14,388 nt of DNA from Kiritimatiellia bacterium (GTDB taxonomy: Bacteria; Verrucomicrobiota; Kiritimatiellia; RFP12; UBA3636), in assembly GCA_017413145.1 (NCBI GenBank), contig JAFPUX010000057.1, forward strand, positions 1 to 14,388, read 5' to 3'. A program made the translations under genes and the position numbers. Shown here piece by piece: positions 5,771 to 13,343 of the stretch. Below the pieces are notes generated by a model. It was not told the DNA's origin and did not search any database. It saw only the letters and a list, made by a program, of their open reading frames with translations. Every line of letters begins with the position of its first letter. Position 1 is the stretch's first letter.

Positions 5771-6412
5771 ATGCAAGGCTTGATCGGAAAGAAGATCGGG
5801 ATGACCCAGATCTGGGACAAGGACGGCGTCCGCGTCCCCGTGACGGTCGTCGAGGCGGGTCCCTGCCCCGTTGTGCAGGTGAAGACCGCCGACAAGGACG
5901 GCTACGACGCCGTGCAGCTCGGCTGGGGCCCGCAGAAGGCCTCCCGGCTCACCAAGGCGCAGGTCGGCCACGCGAAGAAGGCGGGCCTCGAGACCCCCGT
6001 GCGCGTCCTCCGCGAGTTCAAGGCGGACGCGGGCGAGGAGGTGAAGCCCGGCCAGGTGTTCGACGTGAAGCTCTTCGAGGGCGTCGAGTTCGTCGACGTC
6101 ATCGCCACGAGCAAGGGCCGCGGCTTCCTGGGCGTCGTCGCCCGCCACGGCTTCGCCGGCGGCCCGCACGGCCACGGCGGCCACGTCAAGCGCCGCCCCG
6201 GCTCCATCGGCATGCGCCAGAGCCCGGGCTCCGTCGAGAAGGGCCACCCGATGGGCGGCCACGCCGGCGACCGCCGGACGACGGTCCAGAACCTGAAGCT
6301 CGCCGGCATCCGCCCCGAGGCCAACGTCCTTCTCGTGAAGGGCTCGGTCCCCGGCGCGAACGGCTCGCTCGTCATTGTCCGCAAAGCTCTCAAGAAGGCG
6401 GTGAAGGCGTAA
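5771..6412 (+). CDS. rplC: 50S ribosomal protein L3 (uL3)
   Basis: A 213-residue L3, an early 23S rRNA-binding protein whose extended loop reaches towards the peptidyl transferase centre. It opens MQGLIGKKIGMTQIWDKDG and has SKGRGFLGVVARHGFAGG (114-131), then RRPGSIGMRQSPG. Gln150 falls at the position methylated by PrmB in E. coli, so that modification site is kept. The segment SVEKGHPMGGHAGDRRTTVQ is somewhat divergent from the common KGKKMAGHMG form but aligns. AAGGAG overlaps the rpsJ stop codon and supports the ATG at 5771. The stop overlaps the rplD start as TAATG. Confidence 0.97.
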   Translation: MQGLIGKKIGMTQIWDKDGVRVPVTVVEAGPCPVVQVKTADKDGYDAVQLGWGPQKASRLTKAQVGHAKKAGLETPVRVLREFKADAGEEVKPGQVFDVKLFEGVEFVDVIATSKGRGFLGVVARHGFAGGPHGHGGHVKRRPGSIGMRQSPGSVEKGHPMGGHAGDRRTTVQNLKLAGIRPEANVLLVKGSVPGANGSLVIVRKALKKAVKA

Positions 6413-7059
6413 TGGCTACGATCAAACTGTTCGGCCTCGACGGCCAGGAGAAGGGCGGCGTCGACGTCGCGGACAAGGACCTCGTCCTCGACCGCGGCGG
6501 GCAGGCCGTCCGCGACACCATCGTGGGCCGCGCGGCGTTCCTCCGCGCCGGCACCGCGTCCACGCTCTCCAAGGGCGAAGTGAACGGCTCCAACAAGAAG
6601 CCGTGGAAGCAGAAGGGCACCGGCCGCGCCCGCGCCGGCCTCAAGCAGTCCCCCGTCTGGCGCGGCGGCGGCGTGGCCTTCGGGCCCAAGCCCCGCGACT
6701 TCTCGGTGAAGGTGAACAAGAAGGTGGCGAAGCTCGCGTTCCGCCGCATCGTCTCGGACCGCATCGCGGACGGCACGCTGTTCATCGTCGAGGACCTGTC
6801 GCTGGAGAAGCCCAAGACGAAGCTCCTGGCCGCGGCGCTCAAGGCGCTCAAGGCGGAGAACGCGCTGCTCGTCGTGGCGGCCGCGGACGAGGCGCTCACG
6901 CGCGCCGCCCGCAACCTGCCCGGCGTCGAGGTCGCGACCGCCGCCGGCGCCGGCCCCTACCAGATGATGGTCCACGGGGCCGTCGTCGTGACGCGCCCGG
7001 CGTGGGAGAAGCTCAAGGAGCGCCTCGCGGCGCCCGCGAAGAAGGAGACCGTGGCATGA
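6412..7059 (+). CDS. rplD: 50S ribosomal protein L4 (uL4)
   Basis: A 215-residue L4, which binds 23S rRNA and sends a loop into the exit tunnel. I placed the start at the ATG that shares its A with the rplC TAA, because the protein then begins MATIKLFGLDGQEKGGVDV as expected. The open frame continues far upstream, but that part is antisense-free read-through over rplC and fusA in another frame. The tunnel loop motif NKKPWKQKGTGRARAG (62-77) and the following SPVWRGGGVAFGP are diagnostic. In E. coli L4 also represses its own operon; no leader structure for this is visible. The end overlaps rplW as ATGA. Confidence 0.97.
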   Translation: MATIKLFGLDGQEKGGVDVADKDLVLDRGGQAVRDTIVGRAAFLRAGTASTLSKGEVNGSNKKPWKQKGTGRARAGLKQSPVWRGGGVAFGPKPRDFSVKVNKKVAKLAFRRIVSDRIADGTLFIVEDLSLEKPKTKLLAAALKALKAENALLVVAAADEALTRAARNLPGVEVATAAGAGPYQMMVHGAVVVTRPAWEKLKERLAAPAKKETVA

Positions 7060-7340
7060 AGCACGAGAACGAAATCATCAAGGCCGTGATGCAGTCCGAG
7101 AAGGGCCTCGCCCTCCAGGAGAAGCAGAACCGCTACATGCTCCGCGTCGACCGCGCGGCGAACAAGGCCGAGATCAAGAAGGCCGTCGAGGACTTCTTCA
7201 ACGTGACCGTCCTCGCGGTGAACACCCAGAACTACGCCGGCAAGAAGCGCATGCTGCGCACGCGCCGCGTCGTGCAGGCCCCGGACTGGAAGCGCGCGGT
7301 CGTGACGCTCAAGGCCGGCGACAAGATCGACCTGCTCTAG
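7056..7340 (+). CDS. rplW: 50S ribosomal protein L23 (uL23)
   Basis: A 94-residue L23, which lies at the tunnel exit and is the docking site for trigger factor and SRP. Family features are IIKAVMQSEKG at the start (usual form: PxxTEKs), AANKAEIKKAVEDFFNVTV (34-52), the VNTQNYAGKKRMLRTRR loop, and a C-terminal VTLKAGDKIDLL. Met and Gln in VMQSEKG replace the more common Thr-Glu pair, a mild divergence. The gene starts inside the last codons of rplD (ATGA overlap), which implies re-initiation or coupled translation. Confidence 0.96.
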   Translation: MKHENEIIKAVMQSEKGLALQEKQNRYMLRVDRAANKAEIKKAVEDFFNVTVLAVNTQNYAGKKRMLRTRRVVQAPDWKRAVVTLKAGDKIDLL

Positions 7341-7350
7341 GAGGAAAGCC

Positions 7351-8175
7351 ATGGGCATCAAATCCTACAAACCGTACACGCCGAGCCGCCGCACCGCGAC
7401 GGGCTCGACCTTCTCGGAGATCACCAAGAAGAAGCCCGAGAAGAGCCTGACGAAGCCCCGCAAGGAGAAGGCCGGGCGCGACGCGTGGGGCCACATCTCG
7501 ATCCGCCAGCGCGGCGGCGGCGTGAAGCGCCGCTACCGCATCGTCGACTGGCGCCGCGACAAGGCCGGCGTCGTCGCGACCGTGGCCGCGATCGAATACG
7601 ACCCCAACCGCGCCGCGCGCCTCGCGCTGCTCTCCTACGAGGACGGCGACAAGCGCTACATCCTCGCGCCCGACGGGCTCGCCGTCGGCGCCAAGGTCGT
7701 CGCGTCGGACGCCGTCGAGCCGCACGTGGGCAACTGCATGTCCCTCGGGCGCATCCCGCTGGGCATGTCCGTGCACTGCCTCGAGCTCGTGCCCGGGCGC
7801 GGCGCCAAGGTCGTCCGCACGGCCGGCTCCGCCGCGACCGTCATGAGCAAGGACGCCGGCTGGGTCACGCTGCGCATGCCGTCGGGCGAGGAGCGCAAGT
7901 TCCTCGCGGGCTGCCGCGCCACCGTCGGCGTCGTCGGCAACGGCGAGGCCGAGGGCGTCATGCTCGGCAAGGCCGGCCGCAAGCGCTGGAAGGGCGTCCG
8001 CCCGACCGTCCGCGGCGTCGCCATGAACCCGGTGGACCACCCGATGGGCGGCGGCGAAGGCCGCACCTCCGGCGGCGGCCCCGCCGTCTCGCCCTGGGGC
8101 AAGCTCGCCAAGGGCGGCAAGACCCGCAAGCCGCGCAAGGCTTCGGACCGCGTCATTCTCAAGCGCAGAAAGTAA
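7351..8175 (+). CDS. rplB: 50S ribosomal protein L2 (uL2)
   Basis: A 274-residue L2, needed for subunit association and for peptidyl transferase function. Signatures are MGIKSYKPYTPSRR, GHISIRQRGGGVKRRYR (about 49-65), AIEYDPNRAARLALL and the C-terminal NPVDHPMGGGEGRTSGGGP. His230 corresponds to the functionally important E. coli His229 (numbered without Met) and is present; the next His of DHPHGG is Met here, a variant seen in several phyla. A strong AGGAGG overlapping the rplW stop fixes the start at 7351. Length equals the family standard (about 273-280). Confidence 0.98.
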   Translation: MGIKSYKPYTPSRRTATGSTFSEITKKKPEKSLTKPRKEKAGRDAWGHISIRQRGGGVKRRYRIVDWRRDKAGVVATVAAIEYDPNRAARLALLSYEDGDKRYILAPDGLAVGAKVVASDAVEPHVGNCMSLGRIPLGMSVHCLELVPGRGAKVVRTAGSAATVMSKDAGWVTLRMPSGEERKFLAGCRATVGVVGNGEAEGVMLGKAGRKRWKGVRPTVRGVAMNPVDHPMGGGEGRTSGGGPAVSPWGKLAKGGKTRKPRKASDRVILKRRK

Positions 8176-8181
8176 AGACCC

Positions 8182-8460
8182 ATGCCACGTTCGATCAAAA
8201 AAGGCCCCTACGTCGAGGACTCGCTCGCCCGCAAGGTCGAGGCGATGAACAAGTCGACGCGCAAGCAGCCGATCAAGACCTGGTCGCGCCGCTCGATGAT
8301 CACCCCCGACTTCGTGGGGCTGACCTTCTCCATCCACAACGGGAAGACGTTCCTTCCCATCTTCATCACCGAGAACATGGTCGGCCACCGCCTGGGCGAG
8401 TTCGCCCCGACGCGCACGTTCAAGCACCACGGCGCGACCACGGACAAGGCGACCAAGTAA
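8182..8460 (+). CDS. rpsS: 30S ribosomal protein S19 (uS19)
   Basis: A 92-residue S19, which pairs with S13 in the 30S head next to the A-site finger. It reads PRSIKKGPYVEDSLARKVEA, then IKTWSRRSMITPDFVGLTFS and IHNGKTFLPIFITENMVGHR, and ends with GEFAPTRTFKHHG. These are the invariant S19 blocks and the length is typical (about 92). The gap after rplB is six bases. The upstream AAAGACCC is a weak ribosome binding site, so coupling to rplB translation is likely. Confidence 0.98.
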   Translation: MPRSIKKGPYVEDSLARKVEAMNKSTRKQPIKTWSRRSMITPDFVGLTFSIHNGKTFLPIFITENMVGHRLGEFAPTRTFKHHGATTDKATK

Positions 8461-8472
8461 GCGAGGGACGAC

Positions 8473-8808
8473 ATGGAAGTCAAGGCAATCACCCGCAACG
8501 TCCGCATCTCGGCCTCCAAGGGCCGCGACCTGGCGCGCGCCCTCAAGGGCAAGTCCCTCGCGGACGCGCTCCGGATCGTGGACTTCAGCCCGCGCAAGGC
8601 GGCCCGGATCCTGGGCGCCACGCTGCGCAGCGCCGCCGCCAACGCGAGCCACAACTTCGGCCTGGACGCCGACTCGCTGACCGTCCGCAAGGCGGTCTTC
8701 GACGAAGGCGCCAGCATGCGCCGCTTCTGGCCCCGCGCCCGCGGCAGCGCCAGCCCCATCGAAAAACAGACGAGCCACGTCACCGTGGTTCTCACCGACG
8801 AAAAGTAA
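8473..8808 (+). CDS. rplV: 50S ribosomal protein L22 (uL22)
   Basis: A 111-residue L22, whose long beta-hairpin lines the narrow part of the exit tunnel. The N-terminal half has NVRISASKGRDLARALKGKS (9-28) and SPRKAARILGATLRSAAANA (39-58). The tunnel hairpin is MRRFWPRARGSASPIEKQTSHVTVVL, cognate to the common KRFRPRARGRA form; the Trp in FWPRARG replaces the usual Arg. GAGGGA precedes the ATG. It sits between rpsS and rpsC as in nearly all S10 operons. Confidence 0.97.
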   Translation: MEVKAITRNVRISASKGRDLARALKGKSLADALRIVDFSPRKAARILGATLRSAAANASHNFGLDADSLTVRKAVFDEGASMRRFWPRARGSASPIEKQTSHVTVVLTDEK

Positions 8809-8813
8809 AAGCC

Positions 8814-9512
8814 ATGGGACAGAAAGTCAACCCAATCGGATTCCGCGTCGGCGTCGACCACGACTGGCGCTCCCGCTGGTTCGCGGACAAGCGCTCCTTC
8901 GGCGACCTGCTCGCCGAGGACAACAAGATCCGCGACATCGTGGGCGGCAAGCTCAAGGACGCCGCCGTCTCCGAGATCCGCATCGAGCGCTACGCCAACC
9001 GCGTCCGCGTCAACATCCACACCGCTCGCCCGGGCGTCGTCATGGGCAAGGCGGGCAAGGACGGCGCGAAGGCCGGGGCCGACGTCGAGGCGCTCCGCAA
9101 GGAGCTCGCCAAGAAGACGGGCAAGGAGGTCTACGTCGAGGTCACGGAAGTGCGCGACGCGGACGCCAACGCCCAGCTCGTCGCCGAGTCGATCGCCCAG
9201 CAGCTCGTCCGCCGCATCACGCTGAAGCGCGCCATGAAGCGCGCGCAGAAGACCGCGATGGACATGGGCGTGGAGGGCATCAAGATGCTCGCCAGCGGCC
9301 GCATCAACGGCGCCGAGCTTTCCCGCACGGAGTGGATGAAGGAGGGCAAGGTCCCCCTGCACACGCTCCGCGCCAAGATCGAATACGGCTTCGCCGAAGC
9401 CCTCACCACCGCCGGCCAGATCGGCGTCAAGGTGTGGATCTGCAAGGCCGACAACTACCAGCCCCGCATGGTGAAGCGGGAGAGGAGGGACCGCAATGCC
9501 TCTCATGCCTAA
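8814..9512 (+). CDS. rpsC: 30S ribosomal protein S3 (uS3) with an insertion in the KH domain
   Basis: A 232-residue S3, which forms the mRNA entry site and contributes to mRNA unwinding. It begins MGQKVNPIGFRVGVDHDWRS. The KH domain carries ARPGVVMGKAG (71-81). After the GxxG (GKAG, 78-81) come about seven extra residues, KDGAKAG (82-88), before ADVEALRKEL, which in E. coli follows the GxxG almost directly (GKKGEDVEKLRK). The C-terminal domain is canonical: QLVRRITLKRAMKRA with the two arginines of the helicase site, SGRINGAELSRTEW, and VPLHTLRAKIEYG. I placed the start at 8814 on the MGQKVNPIGFR motif. The last 17 bases overlap rplP. Confidence 0.97.
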   Translation: MGQKVNPIGFRVGVDHDWRSRWFADKRSFGDLLAEDNKIRDIVGGKLKDAAVSEIRIERYANRVRVNIHTARPGVVMGKAGKDGAKAGADVEALRKELAKKTGKEVYVEVTEVRDADANAQLVAESIAQQLVRRITLKRAMKRAQKTAMDMGVEGIKMLASGRINGAELSRTEWMKEGKVPLHTLRAKIEYGFAEALTTAGQIGVKVWICKADNYQPRMVKRERRDRNASHA

Positions 9513-9909
9513 ACGGACCAAGCACCGCAAGGTCCAGCGCGGCAGCCGCAAGGGGCTCGCCACGTCCAACACGCAGCTCGCGCAGGGCGACTTCGGCCTG
9601 AAGACGCTCGACCGCGGCTGGATCACCGCGATCCAGATCGAGGCCTGCCGCGTCTGCATCAACCGCCACCTCAAGCGCCGCGGCAAGCTCTGGATCCGCA
9701 TCTTCCCGGACAAGCCGGTTTCCAAGAAGCCGATCGAAGTCCGCATGGGCAAGGGCAAGGGCGACCCCGAGTTCTGGTGCGCCGTCGTCACGCCCGGCAC
9801 GATGCTCTTCGAGCTCGCCGGCGTGCCCGACAGCCTGGCGCGCGAGGCCTTCCGCCTCGCCTCGGCCAAGCTCGGCGTCCACACCTGCATGGTGAGCCGC
9901 GAAGCCTAG
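9496..9909 (+). CDS. rplP: 50S ribosomal protein L16 (uL16)
   Basis: A 137-residue L16, which organises the A-site region of the large subunit. The start at 9496 gives MPLMPKRTKHRKVQRG, matching the usual MLMPKRVKYRKVQRG, and is backed by a GGAGGG tract six bases upstream, inside rpsC. The ATG at 9505 would be too close to that tract, at 15 bases. Other blocks are WITAIQIEACR (42-52), GKLWIRIFPDKPVSKKP and EVRMGKGKGDPEFW. Arg83 corresponds to the arginine hydroxylated in E. coli L16 (Arg81). The 17-base overlap with rpsC is the longest in the cluster. Confidence 0.97.
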   Translation: MPLMPKRTKHRKVQRGSRKGLATSNTQLAQGDFGLKTLDRGWITAIQIEACRVCINRHLKRRGKLWIRIFPDKPVSKKPIEVRMGKGKGDPEFWCAVVTPGTMLFELAGVPDSLAREAFRLASAKLGVHTCMVSREA

Positions 9910-9922
9910 GAGGAACACCGAC

Positions 9923-10138
9923 ATGAAGATCAAGCAAGTCCGCGAAACCTCCTCCGAGGACCTCGCCGCGCAGGTCAAGACCGCCAAGCGCAAGATCCTG
10001 GAGATGAAGATCAAGAAGGTCGCGACCGAGGGCACCAAGAACCCCCTCGAGCGCCGCACGCTGCGGCGCGACGTCGCCCGGATGCTCACCGTGGCCCGCG
10101 AGCGCGAGCTCGCCGCCGCCAAGCCCGTGGAGAAGTGA
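9923..10138 (+). CDS. rpmC: 50S ribosomal protein L29 (uL29)
   Basis: A small 71-residue, mostly helical protein at the tunnel exit next to L23. It reads MKIKQVRETSSEDLAAQVKT and then the family motif around NPLERRTLRRDVARMLTVAR (40-59). Length is at the upper end of the family (about 60-72). AGGAGG at 9908-9913 overlaps the rplP stop and lies nine bases before the ATG. The stop is followed after one base by the rpsQ ATG. Confidence 0.95.
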   Translation: MKIKQVRETSSEDLAAQVKTAKRKILEMKIKKVATEGTKNPLERRTLRRDVARMLTVARERELAAAKPVEK

Positions 10139-10139
10139 C

Positions 10140-10538
10140 ATGAGCGAAGAAACCAACACCGCGCCCGCCGAAGCGCCCGCCGCCGCCCCCGCGGAGGCCG
10201 CGCCCGCCCAGGCCGCGCGCAACAACCGCAAGACGCGCCGCGGCACGGTCGTCAAGAAGAGCGGCGACAAGTCCATCGTCGTCCTCGTCGAGCGCCGCTA
10301 CCAGCACCCCGTCTACGGCAAGCAGCTCGTCGACGCGAAGAAGTACCACACGCACGACGAGAAGAACGAGGCCGCCCCCGGCGACTTCGTCGTCATCCAG
10401 GAGACCCGCCCGCTGAGCAAGCTCAAGCGCTGGCGCCTCGTCAAGATCGTCAAGAGCGCCGCCGCCGCCGAGAAGAAGGCGGAAGAGGCCGCGCAGGCCG
10501 TCATCGCCGCGGAAGAAGCCGCGGCGGAAGGGAAGTAG
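10140..10538 (+). CDS. rpsQ: 30S ribosomal protein S17 (uS17) with N- and C-terminal extensions
   Basis: A primary 16S rRNA-binding protein of the 30S body. The OB-fold core spans about residues 28-105, with KTRRGTVVKKSGDKSIVVLV (31-50), the YQHPVYGKQL loop, KKYHTHDEKN and GDFVVIQETRPLSKLKRWRL (81-100). The usual protein has about 85 residues; this one has 132. The extra parts are an Ala/Pro/Glu-rich N-tail (1-27) and an Ala/Glu/Lys-rich C-tail (106-132), both low complexity and probably disordered or helical. No other Met lies within the N-tail, so a shorter product from a later ATG is not available. The ATG comes one base after the rpmC stop. Confidence 0.95.
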   Translation: MSEETNTAPAEAPAAAPAEAAPAQAARNNRKTRRGTVVKKSGDKSIVVLVERRYQHPVYGKQLVDAKKYHTHDEKNEAAPGDFVVIQETRPLSKLKRWRLVKIVKSAAAAEKKAEEAAQAVIAAEEAAAEGK

Positions 10539-10541
10539 GCC

Positions 10542-10907
10542 ATGATCCAGGAAGGAACCTATCTCGCCGTCGCCGACAACACCGGGGCGCGCTCCGTGCG
10601 CTGCTTCCGCATCATCGGCCAGCGCAAGAAATACGCCTATCTGGGCGACCTCATCCGCGTCTCCGTCCGCGAGGCGCAGCCCGGCGGCACCGTGAAGAAG
10701 GGCCAGGTCTGCCACGCCGTCATCGTGCGCACCGGCTACCCGATCACGCGCCCCGACGGCTCGACCGTGAAGTTCGACAGCAACGCCTGCGTCATCGTCG
10801 ACGCGAAGAAGACGCCGCTCGGCACCCGCATCTTCGGGCCGGTGGCGCGCGAGCTGCGCGACATGGACTACGCCAAGATCATCTCGCTCGCCCCGGAGGT
10901 CCTCTAG
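10542..10907 (+). CDS. rplN: 50S ribosomal protein L14 (uL14)
   Basis: A 121-residue L14, which contributes to an intersubunit bridge with 16S helix 44 and is the binding site of the silencing factor RsfS. It starts MIQEGTYLAVADNTGARSVR (usual form: MIQxxTxLxVADNSGA). Further blocks are GDLIRVSVREAQPGGTVKKG (35-54), the signature VIVRTGYPITRPDGSTVKFD (60-79), and NACVIVDAKKTPLGTRIFGP. Length is standard (about 122). Only three bases separate it from rpsQ. Confidence 0.98.
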   Translation: MIQEGTYLAVADNTGARSVRCFRIIGQRKKYAYLGDLIRVSVREAQPGGTVKKGQVCHAVIVRTGYPITRPDGSTVKFDSNACVIVDAKKTPLGTRIFGPVARELRDMDYAKIISLAPEVL

Positions 10908-10908
10908 C

Positions 10909-11223
10909 ATGAGCACGCCCCGCATCAAGAAGGACGACCTGGTCGTCGTCCGCACCGGCGAAAGCGCCGGCAAGACCGGCAAGGTCCTCGCGGTGAACTA
11001 CAAGCGCGGCGTCGCCGTCGTCGACGGCCTCAACCTGCGCAAGAAGTGCGTCCGCAAGAACGAGCAGGCCCCCAACGGCCAGATCGTCGACATCCCCGCG
11101 CCGATCCACCTCTCCAACCTCATGCCCTGGGACGCGAAGGCCAAGAAGGGCGTCCGCGTCTCCTTCGTCCGCGAGGACGGCAAGTCCGTCCGCGTCGCCA
11201 AGGGCACCGGCACCCGCCTGTAA
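10909..11223 (+). CDS. rplX: 50S ribosomal protein L24 (uL24)
   Basis: A 104-residue assembly-initiator protein of the 50S subunit that also lies near the tunnel exit. The KOW motif occupies about residues 6-35 (IKKDDLVVVRTGESAGKTGK and then VNYKRGVAVVDGLNL). The segment VDIPAPIHLSNLMPWDAKAK (60-79) is typical of bacterial L24. Its start lies one base after the rplN stop, so translation is likely to be coupled. Length is normal (about 100-105). Confidence 0.97.
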   Translation: MSTPRIKKDDLVVVRTGESAGKTGKVLAVNYKRGVAVVDGLNLRKKCVRKNEQAPNGQIVDIPAPIHLSNLMPWDAKAKKGVRVSFVREDGKSVRVAKGTGTRL

Positions 11224-11233
11224 AGGAACCGCC

Positions 11234-11773
<540 letters not shown>

Positions 11774-11790
11774 CCGGAGACCCTTTCAAC

Positions 11791-11976
11791 ATGGCCAAGA
11801 AATCCCTCATCGCCAAGGCTTCCCGCAAGCCGAAGTTCGACGTGCGCGGCTACCACCGCTGCACCCGCTGCGGCCGCGCCCGCGCCTACATCGGCAAGTT
11901 CAAGCTCTGCCGCATCTGCTTCCGCGAGCTCGCGCTCGCCGGGCGGATCCCCGGCGTCACCAAGGCGTCCTGGTAA
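11791..11976 (+). CDS. rpsN: 30S ribosomal protein S14 type Z (uS14, zinc-binding)
   Basis: A 61-residue S14 of the short, zinc-binding class. Cys24, Cys27, Cys40 and Cys43 form a CxxC-x12-CxxC site (CTRCGRARAYIG, then LCRIC). The start MAKKSLIAKASRKPKFDVRG and the end GRIPGVTKASW are characteristic of the class. Zinc-independent S14 is longer (about 90-100) and lacks these cysteines, so none of that type is present here. CGGAG lies about a dozen bases before the ATG. Confidence 0.97.
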   Translation: MAKKSLIAKASRKPKFDVRGYHRCTRCGRARAYIGKFKLCRICFRELALAGRIPGVTKASW

Positions 11977-11991
11977 AAGGAGAAAGACACA

Positions 11992-12387
11992 ATGAGCTGG
12001 TCAGATCCCATCGCGGACATGCTCACCCGCATCCGCAACGCCCAGGCCGCCGGCCACGACATCGTCGAGATGCCCGCCTCCAACCTCAAGGCCGCGATCG
12101 CCAAGGTCCTCAAGGACGAGGGCTACGTCGTCGACTACGAGGTCGAAGGGGACGTCAAGAAGGTCCTCCGCGTCGCCCTCAAGTACAACGCCGAAGGCAA
12201 GCCCGTCATCCGCGGCATCCGCCGCGAGTCCGCGCCCGGCCTCCGCCGCTTCTGCGGCTGGAAGGACATCCCGCGCGTCCTCGGCGGCCTCGGCGTCGCC
12301 GTCATCTCCACCTCGAGCGGCGTCATGTCCGGCCTCGAGGCCCGCCGCCGCAAGCTCGGCGGCGAGATCATCTGCAGCGTCTGGTAA
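11992..12387 (+). CDS. rpsH: 30S ribosomal protein S8 (uS8)
   Basis: A 131-residue S8, a primary binder of the central domain of 16S rRNA and, in E. coli, the repressor of the spc operon. It reads SDPIADMLTRIRNAQAAGHD (4-23), IAKVLKDEGYV (36-46), and ends with VISTSSGVMSGLEARRRKLG plus GEIICSVW, as in the family. AAAAGGAG precedes the ATG with good spacing. I cannot see an obvious S8-like regulatory hairpin near rplE in this cluster by eye. Confidence 0.98.
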   Translation: MSWSDPIADMLTRIRNAQAAGHDIVEMPASNLKAAIAKVLKDEGYVVDYEVEGDVKKVLRVALKYNAEGKPVIRGIRRESAPGLRRFCGWKDIPRVLGGLGVAVISTSSGVMSGLEARRRKLGGEIICSVW

Positions 12388-12401
12388 AAAGGAGCGCGCA
12401 C

Positions 12402-12944
12402 ATGTCACGAATCGGAAAAGAACCCGTCAAGGTCGAATCCGGCGTCACCGTCACGCTCGACGGCCCGGCCGTCACGGTCAAGGGCCCGAAGGGCGAGCTG
12501 GCCTGGACGCTCCCCGCCGGCATCTCCGCCGAGCAGAAGGACGGCCTCCTGCGCTTCGCCCGCTCCGCGGACGACCGCCAGAGCCGCGCCAACCACGGCC
12601 TCGCCCGCGCCCTCGTCGCCAACATGGTCGAGGGCGTCACCAAGGGCTACGCCAAGTCGCTCGACATCGAAGGCGTCGGCTTCAAGTTCGACCTCCAGGG
12701 CAAGGACACGCTCCTGCTCTCGATCGGCTACGCCAACCCCAAGCCCTACAAGATCCCGGCCGGCATCACGGTCAAGGTCGAGAACCAGGGCCTGCACCTG
12801 GACGTCTCCGGCATCGACAAGCAGCTCGTCGGCCGCGTCGCCGCGGACATCCGGTCCTTCAAGCCCGCCGAGCCCTACAAGGGCAAGGGCATCCGCTACA
12901 CGGGCGAGAAGATCCGCCGCAAGGAAGGCAAGACCGTCGCCTAA
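12402..12944 (+). CDS. rplF: 50S ribosomal protein L6 (uL6)
   Basis: A 180-residue L6 made of two related alpha/beta domains, located at the base of the L7/L12 stalk near the factor-binding site. Domain 1 starts MSRIGKEPVKVESGVTVTLD and VKGPKGELAWTLP. Domain 2 carries VEGVGFKFDLQGKDTLLLSI and the C-terminal signature EPYKGKGIRYTGEKIRRKEG (161-180 region). AAGGAG lies before the ATG, and the gap after rpsH is 14 bases. Nothing is unusual in its length or motifs. Confidence 0.98.
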   Translation: MSRIGKEPVKVESGVTVTLDGPAVTVKGPKGELAWTLPAGISAEQKDGLLRFARSADDRQSRANHGLARALVANMVEGVTKGYAKSLDIEGVGFKFDLQGKDTLLLSIGYANPKPYKIPAGITVKVENQGLHLDVSGIDKQLVGRVAADIRSFKPAEPYKGKGIRYTGEKIRRKEGKTVA

Positions 12945-12962
12945 CGGTAGAAGGACTTTCAC

Positions 12963-13340
12963 ATGAAACTCGAAAACCGCAAAGACTACCGCAAGCGCCG
13001 CCACATGCGCCTCCGGCAGAAGGTCGCCGGCACCGCCGCGCGCCCCCGTCTCGCCGTCGCCGTCTCCAACAAGAACGTCTACGTCCAGTTCGTGGACGAC
13101 GACGCGGGCGCGACGCTCGCCTCCGCCTCCAGCCTCCCGCTCAAGGCGAAGCTCAACAAGGAGACCGCCAAGCAGGTCGGCGAAGCCGCGGCCAAGGCCG
13201 CGGCCGAGAAGGGCATCTCGCTCGTCGTCATCGACCGCGGCGGCCACAAGTACCACGGGATCGTCCGCGAGGTCGTCGAAGCGGCCCTCGCGAACGGACT
13301 CAAGGTGAACGACAAACCCGCCGAGAAGGAGGCCGAGTAA
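12963..13340 (+). CDS. rplR: 50S ribosomal protein L18 (uL18)
   Basis: A 125-residue L18, which with L5 brings 5S rRNA into the 50S subunit. Motifs are RKRRHMRLRQKVAGTAARPR (10-29), LAVAVSNKNVYVQFVDDDAG, and the diagnostic VVIDRGGHKYHGIVREVVEA (about 87-106). The protein carries a short charged C-terminal tail (VNDKPAEKEAE) beyond the usual end at about 117 residues. AAGGA precedes the ATG. Three bases separate its stop from rpsE. Confidence 0.96.
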   Translation: MKLENRKDYRKRRHMRLRQKVAGTAARPRLAVAVSNKNVYVQFVDDDAGATLASASSLPLKAKLNKETAKQVGEAAAKAAAEKGISLVVIDRGGHKYHGIVREVVEAALANGLKVNDKPAEKEAE

Positions 13341-13343
13341 GCC

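Noticed and set aside
3203..6262. A very long open frame (over 1000 codons) on the minus strand opposite fusA, rpsJ and rplC
   Set aside because: It is antisense to three clear genes. Its protein is rich in Arg, His, Asp, Leu and Val, as expected from the mirror of G+C-rich codons, and shows no recognisable domain.
3280..6411. In-frame upstream extension of rplD giving a protein of about 1260 residues
   Set aside because: The extension runs through fusA, rpsJ and rplC in a different frame. Family length and the TAATG junction place the start at 6412.
8038..8046. L2 with Met in place of the second His of DHPHGG, as a possible functional loss
   Set aside because: The critical first His (230 here) is present, and the HPMGGG form is widespread in other phyla.
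9505..9909. Alternative rplP start at the second ATG
   Set aside because: The GGAGGG tract is optimally spaced for 9496, and the MPLMPKR start matches the family's MLMPKR form better.
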